Origin: Ideonella sp.
GTDB taxonomy: Bacteria; Pseudomonadota; Gammaproteobacteria; Burkholderiales; Burkholderiaceae_C
Length of the DNA stretch: 64,000 nt
Reading direction: 5' to 3'
Assembly (NCBI GenBank): GCA_016721465.1
Contig: JADKIA010000027.1
Location: forward strand, 496,001-560,000
The notes under the pieces were generated by a model. It was not told the origin of the DNA. It searched no databases and saw only the letters and a list, made by a program, of their open reading frames with translations. Shown in pieces: positions 17,028-26,600 of this stretch; the stretch's first letter is position 1; each line of letters starts with the position of its first letter. Both the position numbers and the translations under genes were made by a program.

Positions 17028-17043
17028 TGGCACGGACGATGCT
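17028..17043 (+). promoter_or_regulatory. sigma-54-type -24/-12 promoter of ccmF
   Basis: TGGCACG-GACG-ATGCT. The -24 box is perfect and the -12 box has one mismatch. GG (17029-17030) and GC (17041-17042) are 10 bases apart. Predicted start is near 17054, about 59 bases before the ccmF ATG at 17113. Two enhancer-like palindromes lie upstream at the expected distance. Confidence 0.7.
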
Positions 17044-17112
17044 TCCATGCTCATCCACCATGCAACGCTGCCCTCTCAACCGACCGGTCGCCGTGGCAGG
17101 CGTCGTGCGCCA

Positions 17113-19086
17113 ATGATTGCCGAGCTGGGTCACGTCTGCCTCGCGCTGGCCTTTGCCCTGGCCCTGGCGCAGGGCGTGCTGCCGCTGTGGGGCGCGGCCC
17201 GCGGTGATCTGCGGCGCATGGCCAGCGCGAGCGCCATCGCACAGGCGCAGTGCCTGTTCGTGGTGCTGGCCTTCGCCGCACTCAGCTGGTTGTTCCTGCA
17301 CAACGACTTCTCGGTGCGCGTGGTGGCCGCACACTCGAACTCTGCGTTGCCCGTGGCGTACCGCATGGCCGCCGTCTGGGGTGGGCACGAGGGTTCGATG
17401 CTGCTGTGGGTGCTGATGCTGGCGGTGTGGACCGGCGCGGTCACGCTGTTCAGCCGGCGACTGCCACTGGAAGTGCTGGCCCGCGTGCTGGGGGTCATGG
17501 GGTGGGTGGCAGCCGGGCTGCATGCGTTCGTGCTGTTCACCAGCAACCCGTTCGAGCGCCTGTTTCCCGCGGCGGCCGAGGGCCGCGACCTGAACCCCTT
17601 GCTGCAGGACCCGGGCATGGTGATCCACCCACCCATGCTCTACATGGGCTACGTGGGCTTCTCGGTCGCCTTCGCTTTTGCCATCGCCGCCCTGCTGGGC
17701 GGGCGGCTCGATGCGGCCTGGGCGCGTTGGTCGCGACCCTGGACCACGGTGGCCTGGGCCTTCCTCACGCTGGGCATCGCCATCGGCAGCTGGTGGGCCT
17801 ACTACGAGCTGGGCTGGGGCGGCTGGTGGTTCTGGGATCCGGTAGAGAACGCCTCGTTCATGCCCTGGTTGGTGGGAACGGCGTTGATCCATTCGTTGGC
17901 CGTCACTGAGAAGCGCGGCAGCTTCCGCAGCTGGACCGTGCTGTTGGCCATCGCCGCCTTTTCGCTGTCCTTGCTGGGCACGTTCCTCGTGCGCTCTGGC
18001 GTGCTGACCTCGGTGCATGCCTTTGCCACAGATCCTCGACGCGGCGTGTTCATCCTGGGTTTCCTGGTGGCGGTGATCGGCAGCTCGCTGCTGCTGTTTG
18101 CCTGGCGCGCCCCGCGCATCGGCTTGGGCGGAAGTTTCGACACCAGTTCGCGCGAAACCCTGCTGCTGGCCAACAACGTGGTGCTGTCGGTGGCGGCGGC
18201 CGCAGTCATGCTGGGCACGCTGTATCCGCTGTTGCTGGATGCACTGGCGCTGGGCAAGATCTCGGTCGGACCGCCGTACTTCGAGAGTGTCTTCGCGCCG
18301 CTGATGGCGCCGGCCGTGTTCCTGATGGGCGTGGGGCCGCTGGCACGCTGGCGGTCGGCACCCATGCCGGACCTGGCCCGGCGGCTGCGCTGGGCGGCGG
18401 GGCTGGCCGTGCTCACGGCAATGATGTCGCTGATGGCGGACCCGAAGCGCTCCCCCTGGGTAGCCCTGGGGCTGGCACTGGCCGTTTGGGTGCTGGCTGC
18501 CAGCGTGGTCAACCTGGGCACTCCGCTGCAGCATGCCACGGGCCGCCGCTGGCGCGCGCTGGTGGCGCAGCCTACAGGCTGGTGGGGCATGACCTTGGCG
18601 CATGCCGGCATTGGCGTGTTCATCGTCGGCGTCACGCTGGTCAAGGGCTTCGAGTCGGAGAAGCAGGTGCGCATGGGGCCTGGCGACGTGGCGCAACTGG
18701 GTGGCTACAGCTTCCGCTTCGAGCGCGCGGGCGAGTACAACGGCCCCAACTACCGCGCCTTGCGGGCGGTGATCCGCGTCGAACGGGATGGCCGCGAGGT
18801 GGCGCTGATGCAGCCCGAGAAGCGCCTGTACGTGAGCAGTGGCATGCCCATGACCGAAGCGGCCATCGAGGCCGGCATCGCGGGCGACCTGTACGTGGCG
18901 CTGGGCGACGCCATCAGCGAAACCGAATGGGGTGTTCGCCTGCAGATCAAGCCCTTCGTCGGCTGGATCTGGGGCGGTTGCCTGCTGATGGCACTCGGTG
19001 GCTTGCTGGCCGCGTTGGATCGGCGCTATCGCATGCGCTCGCGCAGCGGTGTGACCGTGCTGAATTCGGGCTGGGCCACCTCATGA
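17113..19086 (+). CDS. ccmF: CcmF, System I heme lyase subunit
   Basis: The protein has 657 residues, full length for CcmF/NrfE. The start is at the ATG at 17113 (MIAELGHV). An upstream ATG at 17047 would lie at the predicted transcription start. There are about 14-15 membrane helices. The WWD heme motif is seen as GWGGWWFWDPVENASF. Conserved stretches include SNSALPVAYRMAAVWGGHEGS (HEGS) and IHPPMLYMGY. It ligates heme to apocytochrome CXXCH with CcmH and CcmI. CcmA-E are not in the window. This three-gene set (F, H, I) has the composition of the NrfEFG accessory lyase, so it may serve special substrates or rely on CcmA-E elsewhere. Confidence 0.95.
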   Translation: MIAELGHVCLALAFALALAQGVLPLWGAARGDLRRMASASAIAQAQCLFVVLAFAALSWLFLHNDFSVRVVAAHSNSALPVAYRMAAVWGGHEGSMLLWVLMLAVWTGAVTLFSRRLPLEVLARVLGVMGWVAAGLHAFVLFTSNPFERLFPAAAEGRDLNPLLQDPGMVIHPPMLYMGYVGFSVAFAFAIAALLGGRLDAAWARWSRPWTTVAWAFLTLGIAIGSWWAYYELGWGGWWFWDPVENASFMPWLVGTALIHSLAVTEKRGSFRSWTVLLAIAAFSLSLLGTFLVRSGVLTSVHAFATDPRRGVFILGFLVAVIGSSLLLFAWRAPRIGLGGSFDTSSRETLLLANNVVLSVAAAAVMLGTLYPLLLDALALGKISVGPPYFESVFAPLMAPAVFLMGVGPLARWRSAPMPDLARRLRWAAGLAVLTAMMSLMADPKRSPWVALGLALAVWVLAASVVNLGTPLQHATGRRWRALVAQPTGWWGMTLAHAGIGVFIVGVTLVKGFESEKQVRMGPGDVAQLGGYSFRFERAGEYNGPNYRALRAVIRVERDGREVALMQPEKRLYVSSGMPMTEAAIEAGIAGDLYVALGDAISETEWGVRLQIKPFVGWIWGGCLLMALGGLLAALDRRYRMRSRSGVTVLNSGWATS

Positions 19087-19099
19087 TTGGCTTGTCCGA

Positions 19100-19600
19100 A
19101 TGAACGCCAGCCGTCGCGCGCCCTGGCCCTGGCCCTGGCTGGTGCTGGGCCTGGTCGTGTGGCTGGGCCTGTGGCTGTTGGCAGACGCCGCGCTGGCCGG
19201 CGAAGCCAGGCCATTGGCCGACGATCCGGCGTTGGAGGTCCGTGTGGCCCGACTGGCCGAGGAACTGCGCTGTCTGGTGTGCCAGAACCAGACCATTGCC
19301 GATTCGCACGCTGGGCTGGCACTGGATCTGAAGAACCAGATCCGCGAGCAACTTCGGGCCGGGCAGGCTGACCAGCAGGTGCGCGACTACATGGTCGAGC
19401 GATTCGGTGACTTCGTGCTCTACCGCCCACCGCTGAAGGGCAGCACCGTGTTGTTGTGGGTCGGACCTTTCGTGCTGTTGCTCGCCGGCGGATGGGCACT
19501 TCGCCGGGCGCTGCAGCGGCATCGGGCGGCCGTGGCCGGGCTGCCCGACGATGCCGCACGCTGCGCACAGGCGGCGGCGCTGCTGCGTCGCGACACATGA
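19100..19600 (+). CDS. ccmH: CcmH, thiol-handling subunit of the heme lyase
   Basis: The protein has 166 residues and starts 13 bases after ccmF. A signal or anchor helix (WPWLVLGLVVWLGLWLLA) precedes a small three-helix domain with the redox motif RCLVCQNQTIADS, and a second helix (VLLWVGPFVLLLAGGWALRR) ends the protein. CcmH reduces the CXXCH thiols of apocytochrome before heme attachment. It has the short form (one Cys motif, two helices), like the N-terminal half of E. coli CcmH. The CcmI half is the separate next gene. Confidence 0.94.
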   Translation: MNASRRAPWPWPWLVLGLVVWLGLWLLADAALAGEARPLADDPALEVRVARLAEELRCLVCQNQTIADSHAGLALDLKNQIREQLRAGQADQQVRDYMVERFGDFVLYRPPLKGSTVLLWVGPFVLLLAGGWALRRALQRHRAAVAGLPDDAARCAQAAALLRRDT

Positions 19601-19610
19601 AGGGCCCGCC

Positions 19611-20945
19611 ATGACGACGTTCTGGGGCACCGTGATGCTGCTGGTGGCCGCGGCGTGGTTGTTTGTGCTGCCGGCCTTGTGGCGGCGGCCGGACCGAGGC
19701 GCCACGGGCCCTTCCGCCGATCGCCTGGTCCTGGCGGTGCTCCGCGAACAGCTGGCCGAGCTCGATGCAGCCCTGGCGGGCGGCCGGTTGTCGGCGGCCG
19801 AGCATGCCGACGAGCGCGCCAAGATCGAGCGGCGCGTGGTCGACGAAATCACCGGTGGCCCGGCCGAACCGACAGCGCTGGTCCGGCGGGTCGGCGCCGC
19901 CGATGCCACGCCTTCGCGCCGTGCTGCTCACGGCGACGTCCTGGCCCTGGCGCTGCTGTTGCCCGGTCTGGCGCTCGGGGTGTATGCCGGTCTCGGCCAG
20001 CCCGGCGCGCTGCGGACCGAGGCCGGGCCGGCACCGGCGGCGGCCAGCGCGGGCCACACGCTCACCCGCGAGCAGATGGCCGGCATGGTGGAACGCCTGG
20101 CCGAGCGTCTGAAGCGCAACCCGGACGATGCCGACGGCTGGCACATGCTGGCCCGGTCCTATGTCGCGTTCGGACGCTACCCGGATGCGGCCAGCGCCTA
20201 TGACCGCGCGGTGGCGCTCTCACCGGGCGACCCGCAGGTGCTCACCGACTACGCCGACACCTTGGCCATGGTGAATGGACGCAAGCTGGACGGCCGGCCG
20301 TCCGAGCTGGTCCAGGCGGCGCTGGCCCTCGATCCGAACCACCAGAAGGCCCTGTCGCTGGCGGGCACGGCCGCTTTCAATCGGCGTGATTTCGCAGCGG
20401 CCATCGCGCATTGGCAGCGTCTGCAGCCGCTGTTGCCGGCGCAATCCGAAGCGGCGCAACGCCTGGCCACCAGTCTCACGCAGGCGCGCGCGGCGCTTGG
20501 GCCGGGCACGGCGCCCGGCGGTGCAGCGGTACCGGCCGCGGCATCGTCGTTGGCCGAGGTCGTTGCCTCGGGGCCGACCGCTGCCGTGCCGGGCCCGGCC
20601 TTGGCCGGCATCGCCGGTGAGGTGCGCGTGGCCGAAGCGCTGCGCCAGCGGGTGCCGCCAGGTGCAGTGCTGTTCGTTTTTGCGCGCGCGGTGCAAGGCT
20701 CTCGCATCCCCTTGGCGGTGGTGCGTTCCGCGGCGGGCGCATTCCCCGTGCGCTTCAGCCTGGACGATCGCAACGCGATGTCCGAACAGCATCGCTTGTC
20801 CAGCCAGACCCAGGTGATGCTGGGCGCCCGCATTTCGACCGGTGGCAGCGCCGCGCCGCAGACTGGCGACTTGACGGGCACAGTCGGCCCAGTGCCGCTG
20901 GGCAGCCGCGACGCCGTGTTGTTGATCGACGGCGTGGTGCCCTGA
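19611..20945 (+). CDS. ccmI: CcmI, apocytochrome chaperone with TPR domain
   Basis: The protein has 444 residues. The ATG at 19611 is used (MTTFWGTVMLL). Two N-terminal membrane helices (about 4-20 and 100-120) flank a cytoplasmic coiled region with LREQLAELDAAL and the DE-rich heptads usual for CcmI. TPR motifs follow (DADGWHMLARSYVAFGRYPD, HQKALSLAGTAAFNRRDFAA). The C-terminal periplasmic domain (about 345-444, beginning GEVRVAEALRQRV) is the CcmH-interacting beta-sandwich seen in betaproteobacterial CcmI. It binds apocytochrome C-termini and hands them to CcmF/H. Confidence 0.92.
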   Translation: MTTFWGTVMLLVAAAWLFVLPALWRRPDRGATGPSADRLVLAVLREQLAELDAALAGGRLSAAEHADERAKIERRVVDEITGGPAEPTALVRRVGAADATPSRRAAHGDVLALALLLPGLALGVYAGLGQPGALRTEAGPAPAAASAGHTLTREQMAGMVERLAERLKRNPDDADGWHMLARSYVAFGRYPDAASAYDRAVALSPGDPQVLTDYADTLAMVNGRKLDGRPSELVQAALALDPNHQKALSLAGTAAFNRRDFAAAIAHWQRLQPLLPAQSEAAQRLATSLTQARAALGPGTAPGGAAVPAAASSLAEVVASGPTAAVPGPALAGIAGEVRVAEALRQRVPPGAVLFVFARAVQGSRIPLAVVRSAAGAFPVRFSLDDRNAMSEQHRLSSQTQVMLGARISTGGSAAPQTGDLTGTVGPVPLGSRDAVLLIDGVVP

Positions 20946-20952
20946 GGCCGAG

Positions 20953-21570
20953 ATGCGCGGGCCTGCGCCAGATGCACCCACAGGGCCGGCTGAGCGGTGC
21001 CGGCCCGAGCCCGCTGGACGCCGACGTTGGCTGCTCGGTGCCCTGGGACTGGCAGGGTTGGCCGGTTGCGGCGGAGGGCGACGTGAGGCGGCACCTGCGG
21101 CCGCCTGGGCACCGCTCGACCCAGGCGGCGTGCGTTTCCCGGGCCTGCAGTTGCGCACGCTGGACGACGCGCCAGCCACGCTCGCCGTCGGCCACGATCG
21201 TCTGCGCCTGCTGAACTTCTGGGCGCGGTGGTGCGGCCCATGCCGGCGTGAACTACCGAGCCTGGATCGATTGGCCCATCGCGTGCTGGCCGAGGGCCTG
21301 GTCGTGCAGACCGTGGCTCTCGACGATGATGCATTTGCGCTGCGCGAGTACCTGCGCGATCTGCCGCTGCCGGGCCTGGCCACGCTGCGCTGGCCTTCGC
21401 CGCAGTGGACCGGGCGCGACGCACTGGCCACCCTGCCGCAGACCTGGGCAATCGGCCGGCGGGGCGACGTGCTGGCGCGCGTCGTCGGCGGCCGCGACTG
21501 GGACGATGACGTCTGGCTGTCGCGCCTGGCCGGTCTGGACCGGCTGGATCGGCTGCGGGGCCTCACGTGA
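20953..21570 (+). CDS. TlpA/CcmG-like thioredoxin-fold lipoprotein
   Basis: The protein has 205 residues. It starts 7 bases after ccmI. An N-terminal basic region with RRR precedes a hydrophobic run ending in the lipobox LAGC, so it is probably lipid-anchored. The thioredoxin active site is WCGPC in NFWARWCGPCRRELPSL. A cis-Pro region is seen as TLPQTWAIGRRG. Reductive TlpA/CcmG (DsbE) proteins keep CXXCH cysteines reduced for heme attachment. The place in the ccm operon supports this role. Confidence 0.88.
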   Translation: MRGPAPDAPTGPAERCRPEPAGRRRWLLGALGLAGLAGCGGGRREAAPAAAWAPLDPGGVRFPGLQLRTLDDAPATLAVGHDRLRLLNFWARWCGPCRRELPSLDRLAHRVLAEGLVVQTVALDDDAFALREYLRDLPLPGLATLRWPSPQWTGRDALATLPQTWAIGRRGDVLARVVGGRDWDDDVWLSRLAGLDRLDRLRGLT

Positions 21571-23116
21571 GTCGTTGGTCCTTGCCGCTCGTGCCAACCA
21601 AGGCGCCCATGGCCGCCGCGTCGGCCTCAACGGCGGCCGCTCCCACGGCGCCGCACGGCGCGGCCGAAGCGGCCCTGTCCCTGCGCCACAAGGGCGTTTT
21701 GGGGCTGCTGGCCCTGGTGGCGCTGATGGCCTGGCTGGTGGCCCTGGTGCTGGCCTACCGGGCCAGCATGGAGCAGGACTTCGATCGGCTCGACCGCACC
21801 CGCCAGGCCGGCCTGCACGCGGCCGAGCTGGCACAGGCCCAGGCGATGGCGCTGAGTGAGATCGGCAGCCAGCTTGGCGGCGTACAGGCCGGTGATTTCG
21901 ACGTCGAAGCGGTCGAGCGTGTGTTGCAGCGGCTCGAGATGCAGCTGGGCCATGTGGAGGCCGATGGTCTGGGTCTGGCAGCGGATCGGGTGGCGCTGGA
22001 GCAGGCCCACCGCGACTGGTTGCAGCAGCGCGATCGGGTGAGCCTGCTGGCGCTGCGTGCCCGTCTGGAGGGCGGCGTGGCCAATCTGCGCGAGCAAACC
22101 CGCGCGCGCGAAGCCATTGCCGCCGCCCAGGTGTCGAGGGTGCACGAGCGGGGACGGGCGGTGGCGGTGCTGTTGAGTGGCAGTGCGCTGCTGGGCACGC
22201 TGCTGGTCGGCCTGGTGTTGGTGCTGTTCTTCGCGCGCCTGAGTGCCGACCTCGCCCGCCTGCGCAGCCGCGCGCTGGCCGTCGTGGCCGGCGATCGGCA
22301 GGCTGTGCGCTCGATTTCGCGGGGCGACGAACTGGGCGAGTTGGGTCAGGCCATCGACTCGATGGTGGCCGCATTGGCCAGCAGCGAGCATGGCCTTGAA
22401 ATCGAGCGGCGCCACCGCTTTCACGCCGAGAAGATGGCCTCGATCGGCGCGCTGGCGGCGGGGGTGCTGCACGAGATCGGCAACCCGATCGCCGCCATCG
22501 ACGGCCTGGCCCACGCCATGCGCGACGAGCGCGACGCGGGCACGCTGCGCTTTGACAACGCACTGTGCGACCCAGAGCTCGTGTTGCGCGAGACCGCGCG
22601 CCTTCGCGACATCACCCGGCGAATCGCCGGTCTGGCGGCGCCACCGTCGCGCGAGGAGATGCTGCTCAACCTGAACGAGCTGGTGACCAACGCGCTGCTG
22701 CTGGCGCGGTTCGACCCGCGCATCCAGGGCGTGCCCATCGATGCACAGCTCGACCCGCAACTGCCCGCCGTGCTCGGCGTGGGCGATCTGCTGCTTCAGC
22801 TGATGCTGAACCTGCTGGTCAATGCGGCCGACGCCACGCGTGCCCAGTCGGAGCGCCAGCCATTGATCCTGGTCAAGACATCGCACAAGGGCGAACTGGT
22901 GACGGTGACGGTTGCCGATAATGGCGCCGGCATGAGAGCAGACACCCTGGCGCGGGCCCTCGACCCGAGTTGCGATGCACCCTGTGGCGGCCAAGGCGCC
23001 GGGTTGGGCCTGCCCATGTGCGTGCACATCGCACAACAGCATTCGGGCCGCCTGCGCATCGAGTCCACTCCGGGAGCGGGCACCACCGCGACTTTGTCCC
23101 TGCCGCAGACCACAGC

Positions 23117-23120
<4 letters not shown>
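21567..23120 (+). CDS. membrane sensor histidine kinase
   Basis: The protein has 517 residues. The GTG at 21567 overlaps the previous stop. Two membrane helices (about 42-64 and 198-223) enclose a helical periplasmic sensor of about 130 residues with no known ligand motif. A HAMP region follows. The H box is VLHEIGNPIAAI with His302, of the NtrB/ZraS/PrsK type (HEIGNPL-like). N box NLLVNAADA, G1 DNGAGM and G2 GQGAGLGLPM complete an ATPase. It is the partner of the next gene product, whose start overlaps its end. What it senses is unknown. Its position suggests redox state or cytochrome demand. Confidence 0.92.
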
Positions 23121-24514
<1,394 letters not shown>

Positions 24515-24530
24515 GCGGCCGCGCAGCGGT

Positions 24531-24546
24531 TGGCAAGCTTCTTGCC
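24531..24546 (+). promoter_or_regulatory. inverted repeat that also matches a sigma-54 promoter
   Basis: TGGCAAG-CTTC-TTGCC keeps GG and GC at 10-base spacing and matches the RpoN consensus at all but one main position. The same bases form a perfect hairpin, GGCAAG-CTT-CTTGCC (24532-24546). A start near 24557 would fall at the ATG of the next gene (24558), leaving no leader, so a promoter reading conflicts with the gene start. No TTCCCG palindrome lies 90-120 bp upstream. It may be a weak terminator or an operator instead. Confidence 0.35.
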
Positions 24547-24557
24547 TCTGGGAGGGC

Positions 24558-25082
24558 ATGAGCCCCACCCGTCGTTTGTGCCTTCGCCGTGCGCTGTCGA
24601 CTGCACTGCTGCTGGTCGTCAACGGCGCCTGGGCCCAGGCGGGCTCGGATCTGCGTGAGCTCACGGCGCGCGGCGAGGCGGCCTTCCAGACTGGCGACTT
24701 GATTGTCGCCATGGGCATGTTCCGCCGGGCGGCAGATGCCGGTCATGCGCCGGCGCAGGCGCGTCTGGCCGACCTGCTGGACGCCGCCGAGCAGGACGTC
24801 GAGGCCGTGGCCTGGTACCGCAAGGCCGCCGAGCAGAACGATGCCGATGGCGAGTTCGGCCTGGGCCGCATGCTGGCCAACGGCGAAGGCGTGAAGCGCG
24901 ACGTGAACGAGGCGCTGAAGTGGTATCGGCGCGCGGCGGAGAAGAACCACGTGCGCGCCATCGAGGCGCTGGCGCGGGCCACGCGCAGCGGTGACCTGGG
25001 ACTGGTGCGCAACCTGACCGAGGCCGATCGCCTGGAACAGCGTGCGCTGGCTCTGCGCGATGCGGGCAAAGGGCGCCCGTGA
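24558..25082 (+). CDS. exported Sel1/TPR-like repeat protein
   Basis: The protein has 174 residues. The ATG at 24558 follows GGGAGGG. The signal peptide is RALSTALLLVVNGAWAQA. Sel1-like repeats are visible: FRRAADAGHAPAQARLADLL, YRKAAEQNDADGEFGLGRML and YRRAAEKNHVRAIEALARAT. Such repeats mediate protein contacts. It lies between the NtrC-type regulator and a monoheme cytochrome whose start overlaps its stop, so it belongs to that small operon. Function is not known. Confidence 0.8.
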   Translation: MSPTRRLCLRRALSTALLLVVNGAWAQAGSDLRELTARGEAAFQTGDLIVAMGMFRRAADAGHAPAQARLADLLDAAEQDVEAVAWYRKAAEQNDADGEFGLGRMLANGEGVKRDVNEALKWYRRAAEKNHVRAIEALARATRSGDLGLVRNLTEADRLEQRALALRDAGKGRP

Positions 25083-25453
25083 TTCGTGTCCGCACCGCCT
25101 TGCTGCTCCCGATTCCGGCGTTGGGACGACTGCGTTTCCCGATTGCGGGAACCTGGCTGTGCCGCAGCTTGCTCGCCGTCGCGTCGAGCACGCTGGCCAG
25201 CCTCGCGCTCGCAGGTGATCCGGGCAAGGGCGGTGCGCTGTACGCCGTGCATTGCGCGGCCTGCCATGGCACGCGCGGTGAGCCGGTGTGGCCCGGCGCG
25301 CCCGACTTCCGCCGGCCCGGTGCCTTGCTGAAGACCGATACGCAGTTCCTCACGCTGTTCAAGCAAGGCCGCGGCCTGATGCCCAGCTACCTGGCGGTGA
25401 TGAAGGAGCGCGAGATGCTCGACCTGATGGCTTTCCTGAGGACCCTGAGTTGA
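25079..25453 (+). CDS. exported monoheme class I c-type cytochrome
   Basis: The protein has 124 residues from the GTG at 25079, which overlaps the previous stop. One heme site, CAACH in VHCAACHGTRGE, is present, with GLMPSYLAVM giving the Met axial ligand, the pattern of a small class I cytochrome c. The first 45 residues are odd: two hydrophobic parts separated by GRLRFPIAGTW, the stretch that encodes the perfect TTCCCG palindrome. The true start may therefore be further down (no ATG is available), with 25083-25165 acting as regulatory DNA. The mature part begins near GDPGKGGALY. Confidence 0.82.
   Translation: MIRVRTALLLPIPALGRLRFPIAGTWLCRSLLAVASSTLASLALAGDPGKGGALYAVHCAACHGTRGEPVWPGAPDFRRPGALLKTDTQFLTLFKQGRGLMPSYLAVMKEREMLDLMAFLRTLS
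25106..25151. promoter_or_regulatory. third tandem pair of palindromic sites, inside the cytochrome 5' region
   Basis: TTCCCG-ATTG-CGGGAA at 25136-25151 is perfect. A degenerate copy at 25106-25121 (CTCCCG-ATTC-CGGCGT) is centred exactly 30 bp upstream. This is the same arrangement as before the 4-heme cytochrome and ccmF. A weak -24/-12-like match (GGGCAAG-GGCG-GTGCG, 25222-25237) lies 92 bp downstream of the perfect site but inside the cytochrome coding sequence, so its role is uncertain. Confidence 0.5.
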
Positions 25454-26550
25454 TGAAACCCGTGCTCGCCCATCGTGCCTTCGCCGTCCTGTGCCTGTCC
25501 GGTACCTTGGCCCTCCCGGCTTGTGTCGCGGCCGCCGCACCGGCCACCCCAACCAATGGCGCGACGTCCGGCTGGCGCGTGATCGACAGCTTCGAGGTCG
25601 GCCCCACCGCCTATGTGCGCGCGCTCACGCCCGAGCCGGCGCGCGGCGCCATGTGGGTGGGCACCTCGGTCGGTGTGCACGAGGTCGATCTCAAGTCGCT
25701 CAAGCCGCGCAGCACCTTCACCCGCAAGGACGGCCTGGCCAATGAATACGTGTTCTCGGTGGGCATCGACCACCAGGGCCACAAGTGGTTCGGCACCAAT
25801 GCCGGCGGCGCGTCACGCTACAAGGACGGGCAGTGGAAGACCTTCTTCCCGATGCATGGTCTGGCCGACTACTGGATCTATTCGTTCGCCTCGCAGAAGG
25901 ACGGCACGCTGTGGATCGGCACCTGGGCCGGCGCCAACCGCGTGGACGCGAAGACCGGCAAGTTCAGCACCTACGTGAAGCAACTGGTCAACGAGTGGGT
26001 CTACGGCCTGGGCGTCGATTCGAAGGATCGCGTCTGGTTCGGCACCGAGGGCGGTGTCACGGTCTACGACGGCAAGACCTGGAAGAGTTGGACCCACCAG
26101 GACGGCCTGGGCGCCCCCAACGACGACAAGCTGCCGTTCTCGGCCAACACCGGCCTGGGCACGCGCACGCGGCATGACCTGACCACCGCGCTCGAAGGCC
26201 GTGCCACCTACAACCCGAACTACGTGTTCTCGGTGCTGGTGGCGTCCGACGACACCGTGTGGGTAGGCACCTGGGGCGGTGGCGTGTCGCGCTTCGACGG
26301 CAAGCGCTGGCACAACCTCAACAGTCAGCAAGGCCTGGTGGGCAACATCGTCTATGCCATCGCGCAAAGCCCCGACGGCACGCTCTGGTTCGGCACCAAC
26401 AAGGGCGTGTCGCGCTACGACGGCAAGGCCTGGCAGAGCATCACCAAGCAGCATGGCCTGCTGGAGGACAACGTCTACGCGCTGGCCGTGGCGCCCAGCG
26501 GCGAGGTGTGGGCGGGTACGCGGCGCGGCGTCACGCGAATCGGGCGCTGA
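25453..26550 (+). CDS. exported two-component-regulator-type beta-propeller protein
   Basis: The protein has 365 residues. The ATG overlaps the cytochrome stop. The signal peptide ends ALPAC and reads as a lipobox (LPAC), so it may be a lipoprotein. Blades of the Reg_prop type follow: GTLWIGTWAGANRVD, DRVWFGTEGGVTVYDGKTW, DTVWVGTWGGGVSRFDGKRW and GTLWFGTNKGVSRYDGKAW, with HGL/DGL turns. This blade type is best known from sensor domains of hybrid kinases. Here there is no kinase part, so it is a free propeller. It is paralogous to the next gene product. Role is unknown. A contact surface for cytochromes is possible. Confidence 0.85.
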   Translation: MKPVLAHRAFAVLCLSGTLALPACVAAAAPATPTNGATSGWRVIDSFEVGPTAYVRALTPEPARGAMWVGTSVGVHEVDLKSLKPRSTFTRKDGLANEYVFSVGIDHQGHKWFGTNAGGASRYKDGQWKTFFPMHGLADYWIYSFASQKDGTLWIGTWAGANRVDAKTGKFSTYVKQLVNEWVYGLGVDSKDRVWFGTEGGVTVYDGKTWKSWTHQDGLGAPNDDKLPFSANTGLGTRTRHDLTTALEGRATYNPNYVFSVLVASDDTVWVGTWGGGVSRFDGKRWHNLNSQQGLVGNIVYAIAQSPDGTLWFGTNKGVSRYDGKAWQSITKQHGLLEDNVYALAVAPSGEVWAGTRRGVTRIGR

Positions 26551-26600
26551 GACCCCAGCGTCCCAGGGCAGGTCGAATCGGGCAAAGGAGGCCCGTTCTC

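Noticed and set aside
25267..25283. TGGCACG in the monoheme cytochrome gene
   Set aside because: The -12 position is GA, not GC, and the bases encode the conserved HGT after the heme site.
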